Of a stretch of 9,293 nucleotides of DNA, positions 1-6,937 are shown one piece after another. Position 1 is the first letter of the stretch. Each line of letters opens with the position of its first letter. A model generated the notes under the pieces. It searched no databases and was not told the DNA's origin. It was given only the letters and a program-made list of their open reading frames with translations. Origin of the DNA: Mycobacterium sp. (GTDB taxonomy: Bacteria > Actinomycetota > Actinomycetes > Mycobacteriales > Mycobacteriaceae); assembly GCA_023264755.1 (NCBI GenBank), contig JAHFVB010000158.1, forward strand, positions 1-9,293, read 5' to 3'. The position numbers and the translations under genes are program-made.

Positions 1-1524
1 GAGAGCTTCATCGACCGGATGATCGCACTCGTCGAAGGCGCCAACCGGCAGAAGACGCCCAACGAGATCGCGCTGAACATCCTGCTGGCCGCGTTGACGA
101 TCATCTTCGTGTTCGCGGTCGCCACCCTGCAGCCGTTGGCCATCTACTCCAAGGCCAACAACCCCGGCGTACCCGACAGCCAAGCGCTCGACGGCTACGG
201 CGTCACCGGCATCGTCATGGTCGCGCTGCTGGTCTGCCTGATCCCCACCACGATCGGCGCCCTGCTATCCGCGATCGGCATCGCGGGCATGGACCGGCTG
301 GTGCAGCGCAACGTCTTGGCCATGTCCGGCCGCGCGGTCGAGGCCGCCGGCGACGTCAACACGCTGCTGTTGGACAAGACCGGCACCATCACCCTGGGCA
401 ACCGCCAAGCGTCGGACTTCATCCCGGTCCCCGGGGTCGGAGCCGAGGAACTGGCCGACGCCGCGCAACTGTCCAGCCTGGCCGACGAAACCCCCGAGGG
501 CCGCTCCATCGTCGTCTACGCCAAGACCGCCTTCGGGCTACGCGCGCGGACGCCCGGCGAACTGACCGGAGCGCACTGGGTCGAATTCACCGCGGCGACA
601 AGGATGTCCGGCGTCGACCTGCGTGCCGGCCACTCGCTGCGCAAGGGCGCCGCCAACTCGGTGGCCGAATGGGTGCGCAACGAAGGTGGCACCGTGCCCG
701 TCGAGCTCGGCCAGATCGTGGACGGCATCTCTGCCGCGGGCGGCACCCCGCTGGTGGTGGGCCACGTCATCGACGGCCAGGCGTCGGTACTCGGCGTCAT
801 CCACCTCAAGGACGTCGTCAAGCAGGGCATGCGCGAACGCTTCGACGAGATGCGCAAGATGGGCATCCGCACCGTCATGATCACCGGAGACAATCCGTTG
901 ACCGCCAAGGCGATTGCCGACGAAGCCGGTGTCGACGACTTCCTGGCCGAAGCCACCCCCGAGGACAAACTCGCGTTGATCAAGCGCGAACAGGAGGGCG
1001 GCAAACTCGTCGCGATGACTGGCGACGGCACCAACGACGCCCCCGCGCTGGCCCAGGCGGATGTCGGGGTGGCGATGAACACCGGTACGTCGGCGGCCAA
1101 GGAGGCCGGCAACATGGTCGACCTGGACTCCGACCCCACCAAGCTCATCGAGATCGTGGAGATCGGCAAGCAATTGCTGATCACCCGCGGCGCGCTGACC
1201 ACGTTCTCCATCGCCAACGACATCGCGAAGTACTTCGCCATCATCCCCGCGATGTTCGTGGCGCTGTTCCCCGGACTGGACCTGCTCAACGTCATGCGGC
1301 TGCACAGCCCGCAATCGGCGATCCTGTCCGCGGTCATCTTCAACGCACTGGTCATCATCGCACTGATTCCGCTGTCGCTGCGCGGCGTGCGCTACACACC
1401 CAGCAGCGCCTCGAAACTGTTGAGCCGCAACCTCTACGTCTACGGACTGGGCGGCATCGTCGCCCCGTTCATCGGCATCAAGCTCATCGACCTGATCGTC
1501 CAACTCCTCCCCGGGATGTCCTGA
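1..1524 (+). CDS. kdpB: KdpB, catalytic P-type ATPase subunit of the K+ pump (5' partial)
   Basis: KdpB hydrolyses ATP to drive K+ uptake by the membrane complex KdpFABC. The reading frame is open from base 1, so the gene starts upstream; the visible ATG at 19 is internal. By comparison with E. coli KdpB (682 aa), about 180 residues are missing, including the first membrane helices and most of the actuator domain. In the 507 visible residues (numbered from base 1) I see the membrane motif IPTTIG near residue 81, and the phosphorylation motif DKTGT with Asp125 as the acyl-phosphate acceptor. The nucleotide-binding domain follows, with Phe196 of FTAATRMSG and KGA at 215-217, then TGDN (295) and TGDGTNDAP (340). 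The FSIANDIAK segment carries Asp407 and Lys410, which match the coupling residues Asp583 and Lys586 of E. coli. Hydrophobic C-terminal helices end at 1521. The stop lies 1 nt before the kdpC start. Nothing looks broken. Identification is essentially certain. Confidence 0.98.
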   Translation, partial: ESFIDRMIALVEGANRQKTPNEIALNILLAALTIIFVFAVATLQPLAIYSKANNPGVPDSQALDGYGVTGIVMVALLVCLIPTTIGALLSAIGIAGMDRLVQRNVLAMSGRAVEAAGDVNTLLLDKTGTITLGNRQASDFIPVPGVGAEELADAAQLSSLADETPEGRSIVVYAKTAFGLRARTPGELTGAHWVEFTAATRMSGVDLRAGHSLRKGAANSVAEWVRNEGGTVPVELGQIVDGISAAGGTPLVVGHVIDGQASVLGVIHLKDVVKQGMRERFDEMRKMGIRTVMITGDNPLTAKAIADEAGVDDFLAEATPEDKLALIKREQEGGKLVAMTGDGTNDAPALAQADVGVAMNTGTSAAKEAGNMVDLDSDPTKLIEIVEIGKQLLITRGALTTFSIANDIAKYFAIIPAMFVALFPGLDLLNVMRLHSPQSAILSAVIFNALVIIALIPLSLRGVRYTPSSASKLLSRNLYVYGLGGIVAPFIGIKLIDLIVQLLPGMS

Positions 1525-1525
1525 C

Positions 1526-2449
1526 ATGAAATTCTCCAACCTGGTCCGTCTGCACTGGGCCGCGCTGCGCGCTCTGCTGGTGCTCACCGTGCTGACTGGA
1601 CTCGCCTACCCGCTGCTCGTCTGGGCGGTGGCCCAACTCCCCGGCCTGCGTGACAAGGCCGACGGGTCGATCGTGACGGTCGCCGGAAAGCAGGTCGGCA
1701 GTTCACTGATCGGCCAGACCTTCACCGACTCCAACGGCAATCCGATCCCCAAGTACTTCCAGAGCCGCCCGTCGGCCGCCGGAGCCGGCTACGACCCGCT
1801 GAGCACCAGCGCCAGCAACCTGGGCCCGGAGAACGTCCTCGACACCCCGGCCGACCCGGCCCAAGTCGCGGCGGGCAAGGCCCCGGCCGACGCCGGCTTC
1901 AAGGCCAGCCTGCTGACCCAGGTGTGCTCGCGCAGCAAGGCCGTCGGCGACCTCGAGGGAGTCTCCGGAGCGCGGCCGTTCTGCACCGGCGACGGCGTCG
2001 GCGCGGTGCTGTCGGTGATCGGACCCCGCGACGCGCGCGGCAACGTCGTGCGGCCCACCCGGGTCGTCAGCGTCAACGAGCCCTGCTCGACCACCAAGGC
2101 CCCGTTCCTGGCCAGCTACGAGGGCGTGCGCGTCGAGTGCGCCAAGTACGACGAGGACTACTCGATCGGCCAGCTGGTACCGATCTGGGGAGCCGCACCG
2201 GCCCAGCCCGTGGTACCGGCCGATGCCGTAACCGCCAGCGGCAGCGGCCTCGACCCGAACATCTCGGTCGAGTACGCCGACCTGCAGCTCGCCCGCGTCG
2301 CCAAGGCCCGCGGCGTCAGCCCCGACAAGATTCGGGACGCCGTGCGCGCCAACGAGAATGGACGCGACCTCGGCTTCCTCGGCGAGCCCCGCGTGAACGT
2401 GCTGGCGCTCAATCTGGAACTGGACCAGAAGTACCCAGTGACGGGGTGA
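1526..2449 (+). CDS. kdpC: KdpC, K+-transporting ATPase subunit C, with a large cysteine-containing insertion
   Basis: KdpC is the single-span subunit of KdpFABC that stabilises the complex and raises its ATP affinity. The ATG at 1526 follows the kdpB stop by 1 nt, with a GGGA at 1513-1516 as a possible ribosome site. Residues about 13-38 form one N-terminal membrane helix (VLTGLAYPLLVWAV); the rest should lie outside the membrane. Family landmarks are GSSLIGQTFT (58-67), YFQSRPSA (77-84), SNLGPEN (97-103), VTASGSGLDPNIS (235-247), ARVAKARG (256-263) and the C-terminal VNVLALNLELD. The protein has 307 residues against about 190 in E. coli. The extra length sits between SNLGPEN and PADAVTASGSGLD, roughly residues 104-230, and holds all four cysteines (134, 153, 187, 205). 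Two disulfides outside the membrane would be plausible. From memory, related insertions occur in other actinobacterial KdpC proteins, but I cannot confirm that here. Confidence 0.96.
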   Translation: MKFSNLVRLHWAALRALLVLTVLTGLAYPLLVWAVAQLPGLRDKADGSIVTVAGKQVGSSLIGQTFTDSNGNPIPKYFQSRPSAAGAGYDPLSTSASNLGPENVLDTPADPAQVAAGKAPADAGFKASLLTQVCSRSKAVGDLEGVSGARPFCTGDGVGAVLSVIGPRDARGNVVRPTRVVSVNEPCSTTKAPFLASYEGVRVECAKYDEDYSIGQLVPIWGAAPAQPVVPADAVTASGSGLDPNISVEYADLQLARVAKARGVSPDKIRDAVRANENGRDLGFLGEPRVNVLALNLELDQKYPVTG

Positions 2450-2450
2450 T
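2445..2450 (+). promoter_or_regulatory. Ribosome binding site that favours the GTG 2458 start of kdpD
   Basis: GGTGAT matches the core of the anti-Shine-Dalgarno complement (GGAGGTGAT) and lies 7 nt before GTG 2458. It overlaps the kdpC stop codon at 2447-2449. Ribosomes finishing kdpC would therefore be placed to restart on kdpD. The alternative GTGs at 2446 (overlapping the kdpC stop as GTGA) and 2473 have weaker upstream purine tracts. Confidence 0.5.
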
Positions 2451-2457
2451 TCGACGG

Positions 2458-5001
2458 GTGGATGATGAGCACGTGAACCTGCCCGCCCAGAAGGGCCAAA
2501 AGCGGGGCGAGCTGCGGATCTATCTCGGGGCAGCGCCCGGTGTCGGCAAGACGTTCGCGATGCTCGGCGAGGCACATCGGCGCCTGGAACGCGGCACCGA
2601 TCTGGTGGCCGCCGTCGTCGAGACGCACGGCCGGAAGAAGACGGCCGAGTTGATCGCCGGCATCGAGGTGATCCCGCCGCGGTACGTCACCTACCGCGGC
2701 AGCAGCTTCCCCGAACTCGACGTCGCGGCCGTACTGGCGCGGCACCCCGAGGTGGTGCTCGTCGACGAACTGGCCCACACCAACACGCCAGGCAGCAAGA
2801 ACGCGAAACGCTGGCAAGACGTCGAGGAACTGCTCGACGCGGGCATCTCCGTGATCTCGACCGTCAACGTCCAGCACCTCGAGAGCCTCAACGACGTCGT
2901 CGCGCAGATCACCGGAATCGAGCAGCAGGAAACCGTACCCGACGCGGTGGTGCGCAGCGCCGCCCAGATCGAGCTCGTCGACATCACTCCGGAAGCGTTG
3001 CGGCGCAGACTCTCCCACGGAAACGTCTACGCCCCCGAACGGGTCGACGCGGCGCTGTCGAACTACTTCCGCCGCGGAAACCTGACCGCCCTACGCGAAC
3101 TCGCGCTGCTGTGGCTGGCCGACCAGGTCGACGCCGCGCTGGCGAAGTACCGCGCCGAGAACAAGATCACCGCCACCTGGGAAGCCCGGGAACGGGTCGT
3201 CGTCGCCGTCACCGGCGGGCCGGAATCGGAAACTCTGGTGCGCCGCGCATCTCGGATCGCCTCCAAGTCCAGCGCCGAACTGATGGTGGTGCACGTCGTC
3301 CGCGGTGACGGCCTGGCCGGACTGTCCGCGCCCATGATGGGCAAGGTGCGCGAACTCGCGGCCAGCCTGGACGCGACGCTGCACACCGTGGTCGGCGACG
3401 ACGTGGCCACCGCGCTACTGGACTTCGCCCGCGAGATGAACGCCACCCAGCTGGTACTCGGCACGTCGCGACGCTCGCGCTGGGCCCGGATCTTCGACGA
3501 GGGCATCGGCGCCAAGACCGTGCAGCACTCCAGCAAGATCGACGTCCACATGGTCACCCACGAGGAGACCAGCCCAGGGTTCAGCTGGGCGTCCCTGGCG
3601 CCCCGGCAGCGACACCTGGTGTCGTGGCTGGCCGCCGTCGTCGTGCCGTCGTTGATCTGCGCGATCACGGTGCTGCTGCTCGACAGCTTCCTGAGCATCG
3701 GCGGCGAGAGCGCCCTGTTCTTCGTCGGCGTACTGGTGGTGGCCCTGCTGGGCGGCGTCGCACCGGCCGTCCTGTCGGCGCTGCTGTCCGGGGTGCTGCT
3801 GAACTACTTCCTGGTCGCCCCGCGCTACACGTTCACGATCGCCGAGCCCGACAGCGCGATCACCATCGTCGTGCTGCTGGCCGTCGCCGTCGCCGTCGCC
3901 GCGCTGGTCGACGGCGCCGCCAGCCGGACCCGCGAGGCCAGACACGCCTCCCAAGAAGCCGAACTACTGGCGCTCTTCGCCGGGTCGGTGCTGCGCGGCG
4001 CCGACCTGCCCGCGCTGCTGGAACGGGTTCGCGAGACCTACTCGCAGCGCGCCGTCAGCCTGTTGCAAGAAGGCCATGGCACGGTGGCATGTGTGGGCCG
4101 CGACCCGTGCGTACAAGTCGACACCGCCGATACCGCAATCGAAGTCGGCGACGACGAGTTCTGGATGCTGATGGCGGGCAGGAAGCTGACCGCCCGCGAC
4201 CGCATGGTGCTGACCGCGGTGGCCAAACAAGCCGCCGGTCTGGTCAAGCAGCGGGAACTGACCGAAGAAGCCGCCAAGGCCGAAGCCATCGCCCAGGCCG
4301 ACGAACTTCGCCGCTCGCTGCTGTCGGCGGTCAGCCACGACCTGCGCACGCCGCTGGCTGCGGCCAAGGCCGCCGTGTCCAGCCTGCGCAGTGACGACGT
4401 CGGATTCTCCGCCGAGGACACCGCGGAGCTGCTGGCCACCGTCGAAGAGTCCATCGATCAGCTGACCGCACTGGTGGGCAATCTGCTCGATTCGTCGCGG
4501 CTGGCCGCCGGCGCCGTCAAGCCCGAACTGCGGCGCGTCTACCTCGAAGAGGTGGTGCAGCGTGCGCTGCTCGGAATCAGCCGGGGTACTGGCGGATTCG
4601 GCGGCGTGGAACTGGACCGGGTGAAGGTCGAGGTCGGCGACGCCGTCGCCATGGCCGACAGTGGGCTGCTGGAACGCGTGCTGGTGAACCTCATCGACAA
4701 CGCGCTGCGCTACGCACCCGAGGGTCCGATCCGGGTGAACGCGGGCAAGGTCGGCGACCGCGTGTTGATCAACGTCATCGACGAAGGCTGCGGCGTCGCA
4801 CGCGGCACCGAGGAGCAGATGTTCGAGCCGTTCCAACGACTCGGCGACCACGACAACACCACCGGTGTCGGCCTTGGCCTTTCGGTCGCGCGCGGATTCG
4901 TCGAAGCCATGGGTGGCACCATCGCCGCCACCGACACCCCCGGCGGCGGCCTGACGGTGGTCGTGGACTTGGCCGCGCCCCAACCGGATACCGAACAATG
5001 A
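2458..5001 (+). CDS. kdpD: KdpD, turgor/K+-responsive sensor histidine kinase
   Basis: KdpD is a membrane kinase that phosphorylates KdpE when K+ is limiting, so that the kdp pump is expressed. I start it at GTG 2458 (847 aa; E. coli has 894). The frame stays open upstream through kdpC to 1924, but that part is out-of-frame kdpC sequence. Domains in order: the KdpD N-terminal domain with Walker A GAAPGVGKT (24-32) and Walker B-like VLVDELAHTN (Asp103); a universal-stress-protein-like domain (about 247-367); four closely spaced membrane helices (about 386-488); a GAF-like region (about 500-600); a helical linker. The kinase core has SHDLRTPL with phospho-acceptor His627, the N box around Asn748, the G1 box DEGCG (Asp775) and G2 GVGLG (803-807). 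All catalytic boxes are intact. The USP domain lacks the SxS...FTAxY signature described for c-di-AMP-binding KdpD of Firmicutes. The last 4 nt overlap kdpE. Confidence 0.96.
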   Translation: MDDEHVNLPAQKGQKRGELRIYLGAAPGVGKTFAMLGEAHRRLERGTDLVAAVVETHGRKKTAELIAGIEVIPPRYVTYRGSSFPELDVAAVLARHPEVVLVDELAHTNTPGSKNAKRWQDVEELLDAGISVISTVNVQHLESLNDVVAQITGIEQQETVPDAVVRSAAQIELVDITPEALRRRLSHGNVYAPERVDAALSNYFRRGNLTALRELALLWLADQVDAALAKYRAENKITATWEARERVVVAVTGGPESETLVRRASRIASKSSAELMVVHVVRGDGLAGLSAPMMGKVRELAASLDATLHTVVGDDVATALLDFAREMNATQLVLGTSRRSRWARIFDEGIGAKTVQHSSKIDVHMVTHEETSPGFSWASLAPRQRHLVSWLAAVVVPSLICAITVLLLDSFLSIGGESALFFVGVLVVALLGGVAPAVLSALLSGVLLNYFLVAPRYTFTIAEPDSAITIVVLLAVAVAVAALVDGAASRTREARHASQEAELLALFAGSVLRGADLPALLERVRETYSQRAVSLLQEGHGTVACVGRDPCVQVDTADTAIEVGDDEFWMLMAGRKLTARDRMVLTAVAKQAAGLVKQRELTEEAAKAEAIAQADELRRSLLSAVSHDLRTPLAAAKAAVSSLRSDDVGFSAEDTAELLATVEESIDQLTALVGNLLDSSRLAAGAVKPELRRVYLEEVVQRALLGISRGTGGFGGVELDRVKVEVGDAVAMADSGLLERVLVNLIDNALRYAPEGPIRVNAGKVGDRVLINVIDEGCGVARGTEEQMFEPFQRLGDHDNTTGVGLGLSVARGFVEAMGGTIAATDTPGGGLTVVVDLAAPQPDTEQ

Positions 5002-5690
5002 ACGCCCCCAAGACACGAGTGCTGGTCATCGACGACGAGCCGCAGATCCTGCGTGCCCTGCGGATCAACCTGTCCGTGCGGGGCTACGAGGTCACCACGG
5101 CCGCGACGGGGGAAGCCGCCTTACGGGCCGCCGCCGAACACCGGCCGGACGTGGTGATCCTGGACCTCGGCCTGCCCGACATGTCGGGTATCGAAGTACT
5201 GGAGGGGCTACGGGGCTGGCTGACCACCCCCGTCATCGTGCTCTCGGCCCGCACCGACTCCTCGGACAAGGTGCAGGCCCTGGACGCGGGCGCCGACGAC
5301 TACGTCACCAAGCCGTTCGGCATGGACGAGTTCCTAGCCCGCCTGCGCGCCGCAGTGCGCAGGGGTGCGGCGGCCTCCGACACCGACGAGCCCGTCGTCG
5401 AAACCGACTCGTTCACAGTCGACTTGGCGGCCAAGAAGGTCACCAAGGATGGGGTCGACGTGCACCTGACCCCCACCGAGTGGGGCATGCTGGAGATGCT
5501 GGTGCGCAACCGCGGCAAGCTGGTTGGCCGCGACGAACTGCTCAAGGAGGTGTGGGGTCCGGCCTACGCCAAGGAAACCCACTACCTACGGGTGTACCTC
5601 GCGCAGCTGCGCCGCAAGCTGGAGGTCGACCCGTCGCACCCCAAACACCTGCTGACCGAGGCGGGGATGGGCTACCGCTTCCAAGCGTGA
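4998..5690 (+). CDS. kdpE: KdpE, OmpR/PhoB-type response regulator of the kdp operon
   Basis: KdpE receives phosphate from KdpD and binds DNA upstream of the kdp pump genes to activate them. The ATG at 4998 overlaps the kdpD stop in ATGA, which suggests translational coupling and fixes the start. The 230-residue length is normal for the family. The receiver domain (1-120) has the acidic pair Asp12/Asp13, phospho-acceptor Asp56 in VVILDLGLPD, Ser83 and Lys105 of the KPF motif. The C-terminal winged-helix domain (about 133-228) shows LTPTEWGMLEMLVRNRGKLV, the recognition-helix region THYLRVYLAQLRRKLE, and the wing ending LLTEAGMGYRF. The kdpFABC promoter it would act on lies upstream of this window. 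No gene follows it on this strand until 6950, so it is probably the last gene of the operon. Confidence 0.97.
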   Translation: MNAPKTRVLVIDDEPQILRALRINLSVRGYEVTTAATGEAALRAAAEHRPDVVILDLGLPDMSGIEVLEGLRGWLTTPVIVLSARTDSSDKVQALDAGADDYVTKPFGMDEFLARLRAAVRRGAAASDTDEPVVETDSFTVDLAAKKVTKDGVDVHLTPTEWGMLEMLVRNRGKLVGRDELLKEVWGPAYAKETHYLRVYLAQLRRKLEVDPSHPKHLLTEAGMGYRFQA

Positions 5691-5703
5691 GCTCGGGTGC
5701 GTG

Positions 5704-5778
5704 GTGTGTGTGTGCGCAGCGTGTGTGGGCAGCGGCAGCGTGTGTGCGCAGCGCCAGCGTGTGCGCTCAGCTTGCACG
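5704..5778. repeat. GT-rich degenerate 19-bp tandem repeat just downstream of kdpE
   Basis: Units of the form TGTGTGCGCAGCGCCAGCG sit head to tail at 5722-5740, 5741-5759 and 5760-5778. The last unit is diverged. A partial first unit lies at 5709-5721. The first two full units differ at only two positions. Bases 5704-5718 are strictly alternating purine and pyrimidine. The array starts 13 nt after the kdpE stop codon and runs into the first copy of the 99-bp repeat. Reading frames cross it on both strands but show no domain. Confidence 0.7.
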
Positions 5779-5866
5779 CCCGCAGCATGTGCACTCAGTG
5801 TGTGGATTCTGGTCGACAATCTCGCCAATTCCCGACCACAACCCACACACTCGCGAGCGCCCCAGC
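5768..5866. repeat. 99-bp direct repeat, copy 1, with imperfect hairpin
   Basis: This block recurs at 5903-6001 with a single difference (A at 5845, C at 5980). Inside it, 5798-5815 and 5833-5850 are complementary at 16 of 18 positions around a 17-nt loop. The outer arm reads GTGTGTGG and the inner arm TGGTCG. No T-run follows either side. It lies between convergent genes, so it may act as a bidirectional transcription stop or be a dispersed REP-like element; both are inference. Confidence 0.9.
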
Positions 5867-6017
5867 CCCCAACCCCCACACTCGCGAGCACCCCAGCCCC
5901 CGCAGCTTGCACGCCCGCAGCATGTGCACTCAGTGTGTGGATTCTGGTCGACAATCTCGCCAATTCCCGACCACAACCCCCACACTCGCGAGCGCCCCAG
6001 CACCCAAGCGCCCCAGC
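5846..6017. repeat. Short interspersed motif CACACTCGCGAGCGCCCCAGC, three copies plus a fragment
   Basis: Copies lie at 5846-5866, 5877-5897 (one change, A at 5890) and 5981-6001. The 11-nt fragment AGCGCCCCAGC at 6007-6017 abuts the methyltransferase stop codon. Copies 1 and 3 are the 3' ends of the two 99-bp repeats. Copy 2 is an extra one in the spacer between them. Each full copy contains the self-complementary TCGCGA. This shows that the region has been duplicated at more than one scale. Confidence 0.75.
5903..6001. repeat. 99-bp direct repeat, copy 2, with imperfect hairpin
   Basis: Same unit as 5768-5866, offset by 135 bp, with 98 of 99 bases identical. Its hairpin arms are 5933-5950 and 5968-5985. 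The one substitution (C at 5980) lies in the right arm and lowers the pairing to 15 of 18. The copy ends 16 bp before the stop codon of the minus-strand methyltransferase gene. Confidence 0.9.
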
Positions 6018-6848
6018 TCAGCCGGGCTTGCGCGCCTGCACCGTGTAACTCAGCGGCATCCGGTCGCCACCCTGCGCCAGCACGTACTCCCCCTCGAAGT
6101 CCGGACTCTCGATCATCGCGTCGCCCAACTGATTCCACGGCACCTCGCGATGCTCCTCCAGATGGGTCACGGTCAGCCCGGCGTCGGTCAGCGCGGTGAA
6201 CAGTTCCCCTAGGCCGTGATTGAAGATGATCGTCTCCGGTGAACTGAGCACCCCGGCGCCGGCATAGGTTTCCTCCTCGACGAAGGTGGTGCCCTCGGTC
6301 TGGAAGTACGGGTACTCGATCACCAGCAGCCCGTCGGGTCGGGGATCGCTCATCGCCCACAACACCGGGTGGCCGTCCCTGAGGAACAGTCGTCCGCCCG
6401 GCCGGAGCAGCCCCGCGACGACGTCGGCCCAGCGCCGGATGTCGGGCAGCCAGCAGATCGCCCCGATGCCGGTGTAGACCAGGTCGCAGCACTGCGCCCC
6501 GAGCACGTCCACCGCGTCGTACGCGTCGGCCTCGACGAACCGGACCTCGGCCGCGGCACGCTCGGCCAAGGTGCGCCCCGCCGCCACCGCGCTCGGCGAG
6601 AAGTCCAGCCCCGTCACCGAGCGAGCGCCCAATCTGGCCAGCGACACGGTGTCGGTACCGATGTGGCACTGCAGGTGTACGACGTCGAGGCCGTCGAGCC
6701 GGCCCAGCCGCGGCTGGTCGTAGCGCACCACCGGCGACAGGTAGCCCGGGTCGGCGAAGGAGGCAAGGTCGTAGCCGTCCGGAGCCGTGTGCACTGGCAC
6801 CCGCGACTCCCAATTCGCCAGGTTGATCGCGCGCCAATCGTCGGTCAT
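6018..6848 (-). CDS. Class I SAM-dependent methyltransferase, substrate unknown
   Basis: A 276-residue soluble protein with a Rossmann-type methyltransferase fold. From ATG 6848, motif I is the variant VVHLQCHIGTDT (56-67), typical of one class I subfamily that has LQCHxGxDT in place of the usual glycine-rich E/DxGxGxG. Asp82 in TGLDFS would contact the SAM ribose, EADAYD (106-111) the adenine, and VYTGIGAICWLPD (124-136) corresponds to motif IV. The C-terminal half (EYPYFQTEGTTFVEEETYAG, then FNHGLGELFTALTDAGLTV) is the usual continuation in this subfamily, but it does not reveal the substrate. An in-frame GTG at 6890 would add 14 residues encoded inside an inverted repeat. I reject it because a -10-like CATAAT lies 6 nt before ATG 6848. 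The gene is divergent from the aldo/keto reductase and convergent with kdpE. The family call is firm; the function is unknown. Confidence 0.9.
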   Translation of the reverse strand: MTDDWRAINLANWESRVPVHTAPDGYDLASFADPGYLSPVVRYDQPRLGRLDGLDVVHLQCHIGTDTVSLARLGARSVTGLDFSPSAVAAGRTLAERAAAEVRFVEADAYDAVDVLGAQCCDLVYTGIGAICWLPDIRRWADVVAGLLRPGGRLFLRDGHPVLWAMSDPRPDGLLVIEYPYFQTEGTTFVEEETYAGAGVLSSPETIIFNHGLGELFTALTDAGLTVTHLEEHREVPWNQLGDAMIESPDFEGEYVLAQGGDRMPLSYTVQARKPG

Positions 6849-6854
6849 GACGCG

Positions 6855-6860
6855 ATTATG
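6855..6860 (-). promoter_or_regulatory. Putative -10 element of the methyltransferase gene (leaderless)
   Basis: On the minus strand CATAAT, one mismatch from TATAAT, is followed by 6 nt and then ATG 6848. That spacing puts transcription start at or near the A of the start codon, as in mycobacterial leaderless genes. No Shine-Dalgarno sequence is visible. The hexamer directly abuts the left arm of the 21-bp inverted repeat. Confidence 0.5.
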
Positions 6861-6915
6861 TGCGATTTGTGCACCCGTTGGAGCGCTCACCGCGCCAACG
6901 GGTGCACAAATCGCA
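6861..6915. repeat. Perfect 21-bp inverted repeat between divergent genes
   Basis: Bases 6861-6881 and 6895-6915 are exact reverse complements (arm begins TGCGATTTGTGCACCC and ends GTTGG). After one mismatch, GCG 6883-6885 pairs with CGC 6891-6893, leaving a 5-nt loop. Each arm also contains the palindrome GTGCAC. The repeat fills the space between the putative -10 of the methyltransferase gene and the expected -35 region of the aldo/keto reductase gene. It could be an operator for a shared regulator, a cruciform-forming site, or a copy of a dispersed palindromic element. Confidence 0.95.
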
Positions 6916-6937
6916 GCGGCTGGTGGAGTCCCTTCCG

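Noticed and set aside
538..1587. Long minus-strand frames opposite kdpB (538-1587, 516-1358)
   Set aside because: They mirror a clearly coding gene with high GC at third positions, and their low-complexity His/Asp/Arg or Ser/Ala composition shows no family features.
1924..2457. Upstream extension of the kdpD frame with an ATG at 1924
   Set aside because: It lies inside kdpC in another frame, is arginine- and proline-rich with no domain, and the KdpD N-terminal domain begins only after 2473. The frame is open by GC-rich chance.
3964..5016. 350-codon minus-strand frame opposite the kdpD kinase core
   Set aside because: Same shadow effect; no recognisable motif and complete overlap with conserved kinase boxes.
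5768..6001. CRISPR array
   Set aside because: There are only two long 99-bp copies with one 36-bp gap, no regular short repeats or unique spacers, and no cas genes nearby.
5697..6212. Plus-strand frames through the repeat region downstream of kdpE, possible repeat protein
   Set aside because: All three plus frames are open across the repeats, translations are Cys/Pro/Ser-rich with no start signal, and they run into the antisense of the methyltransferase gene.
5767..6837. 356-codon minus-strand frame covering the repeats and most of the methyltransferase
   Set aside because: It is in a different frame from the methyltransferase, whose motifs are intact in the 6018-6848 frame. The repeat-derived tail only shows that the repeats lack stops in that frame.
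6849..6890. GTG 6890 as methyltransferase start
   Set aside because: It would encode 14 extra residues from within the inverted repeat and ignore the well-placed CATAAT before ATG 6848.
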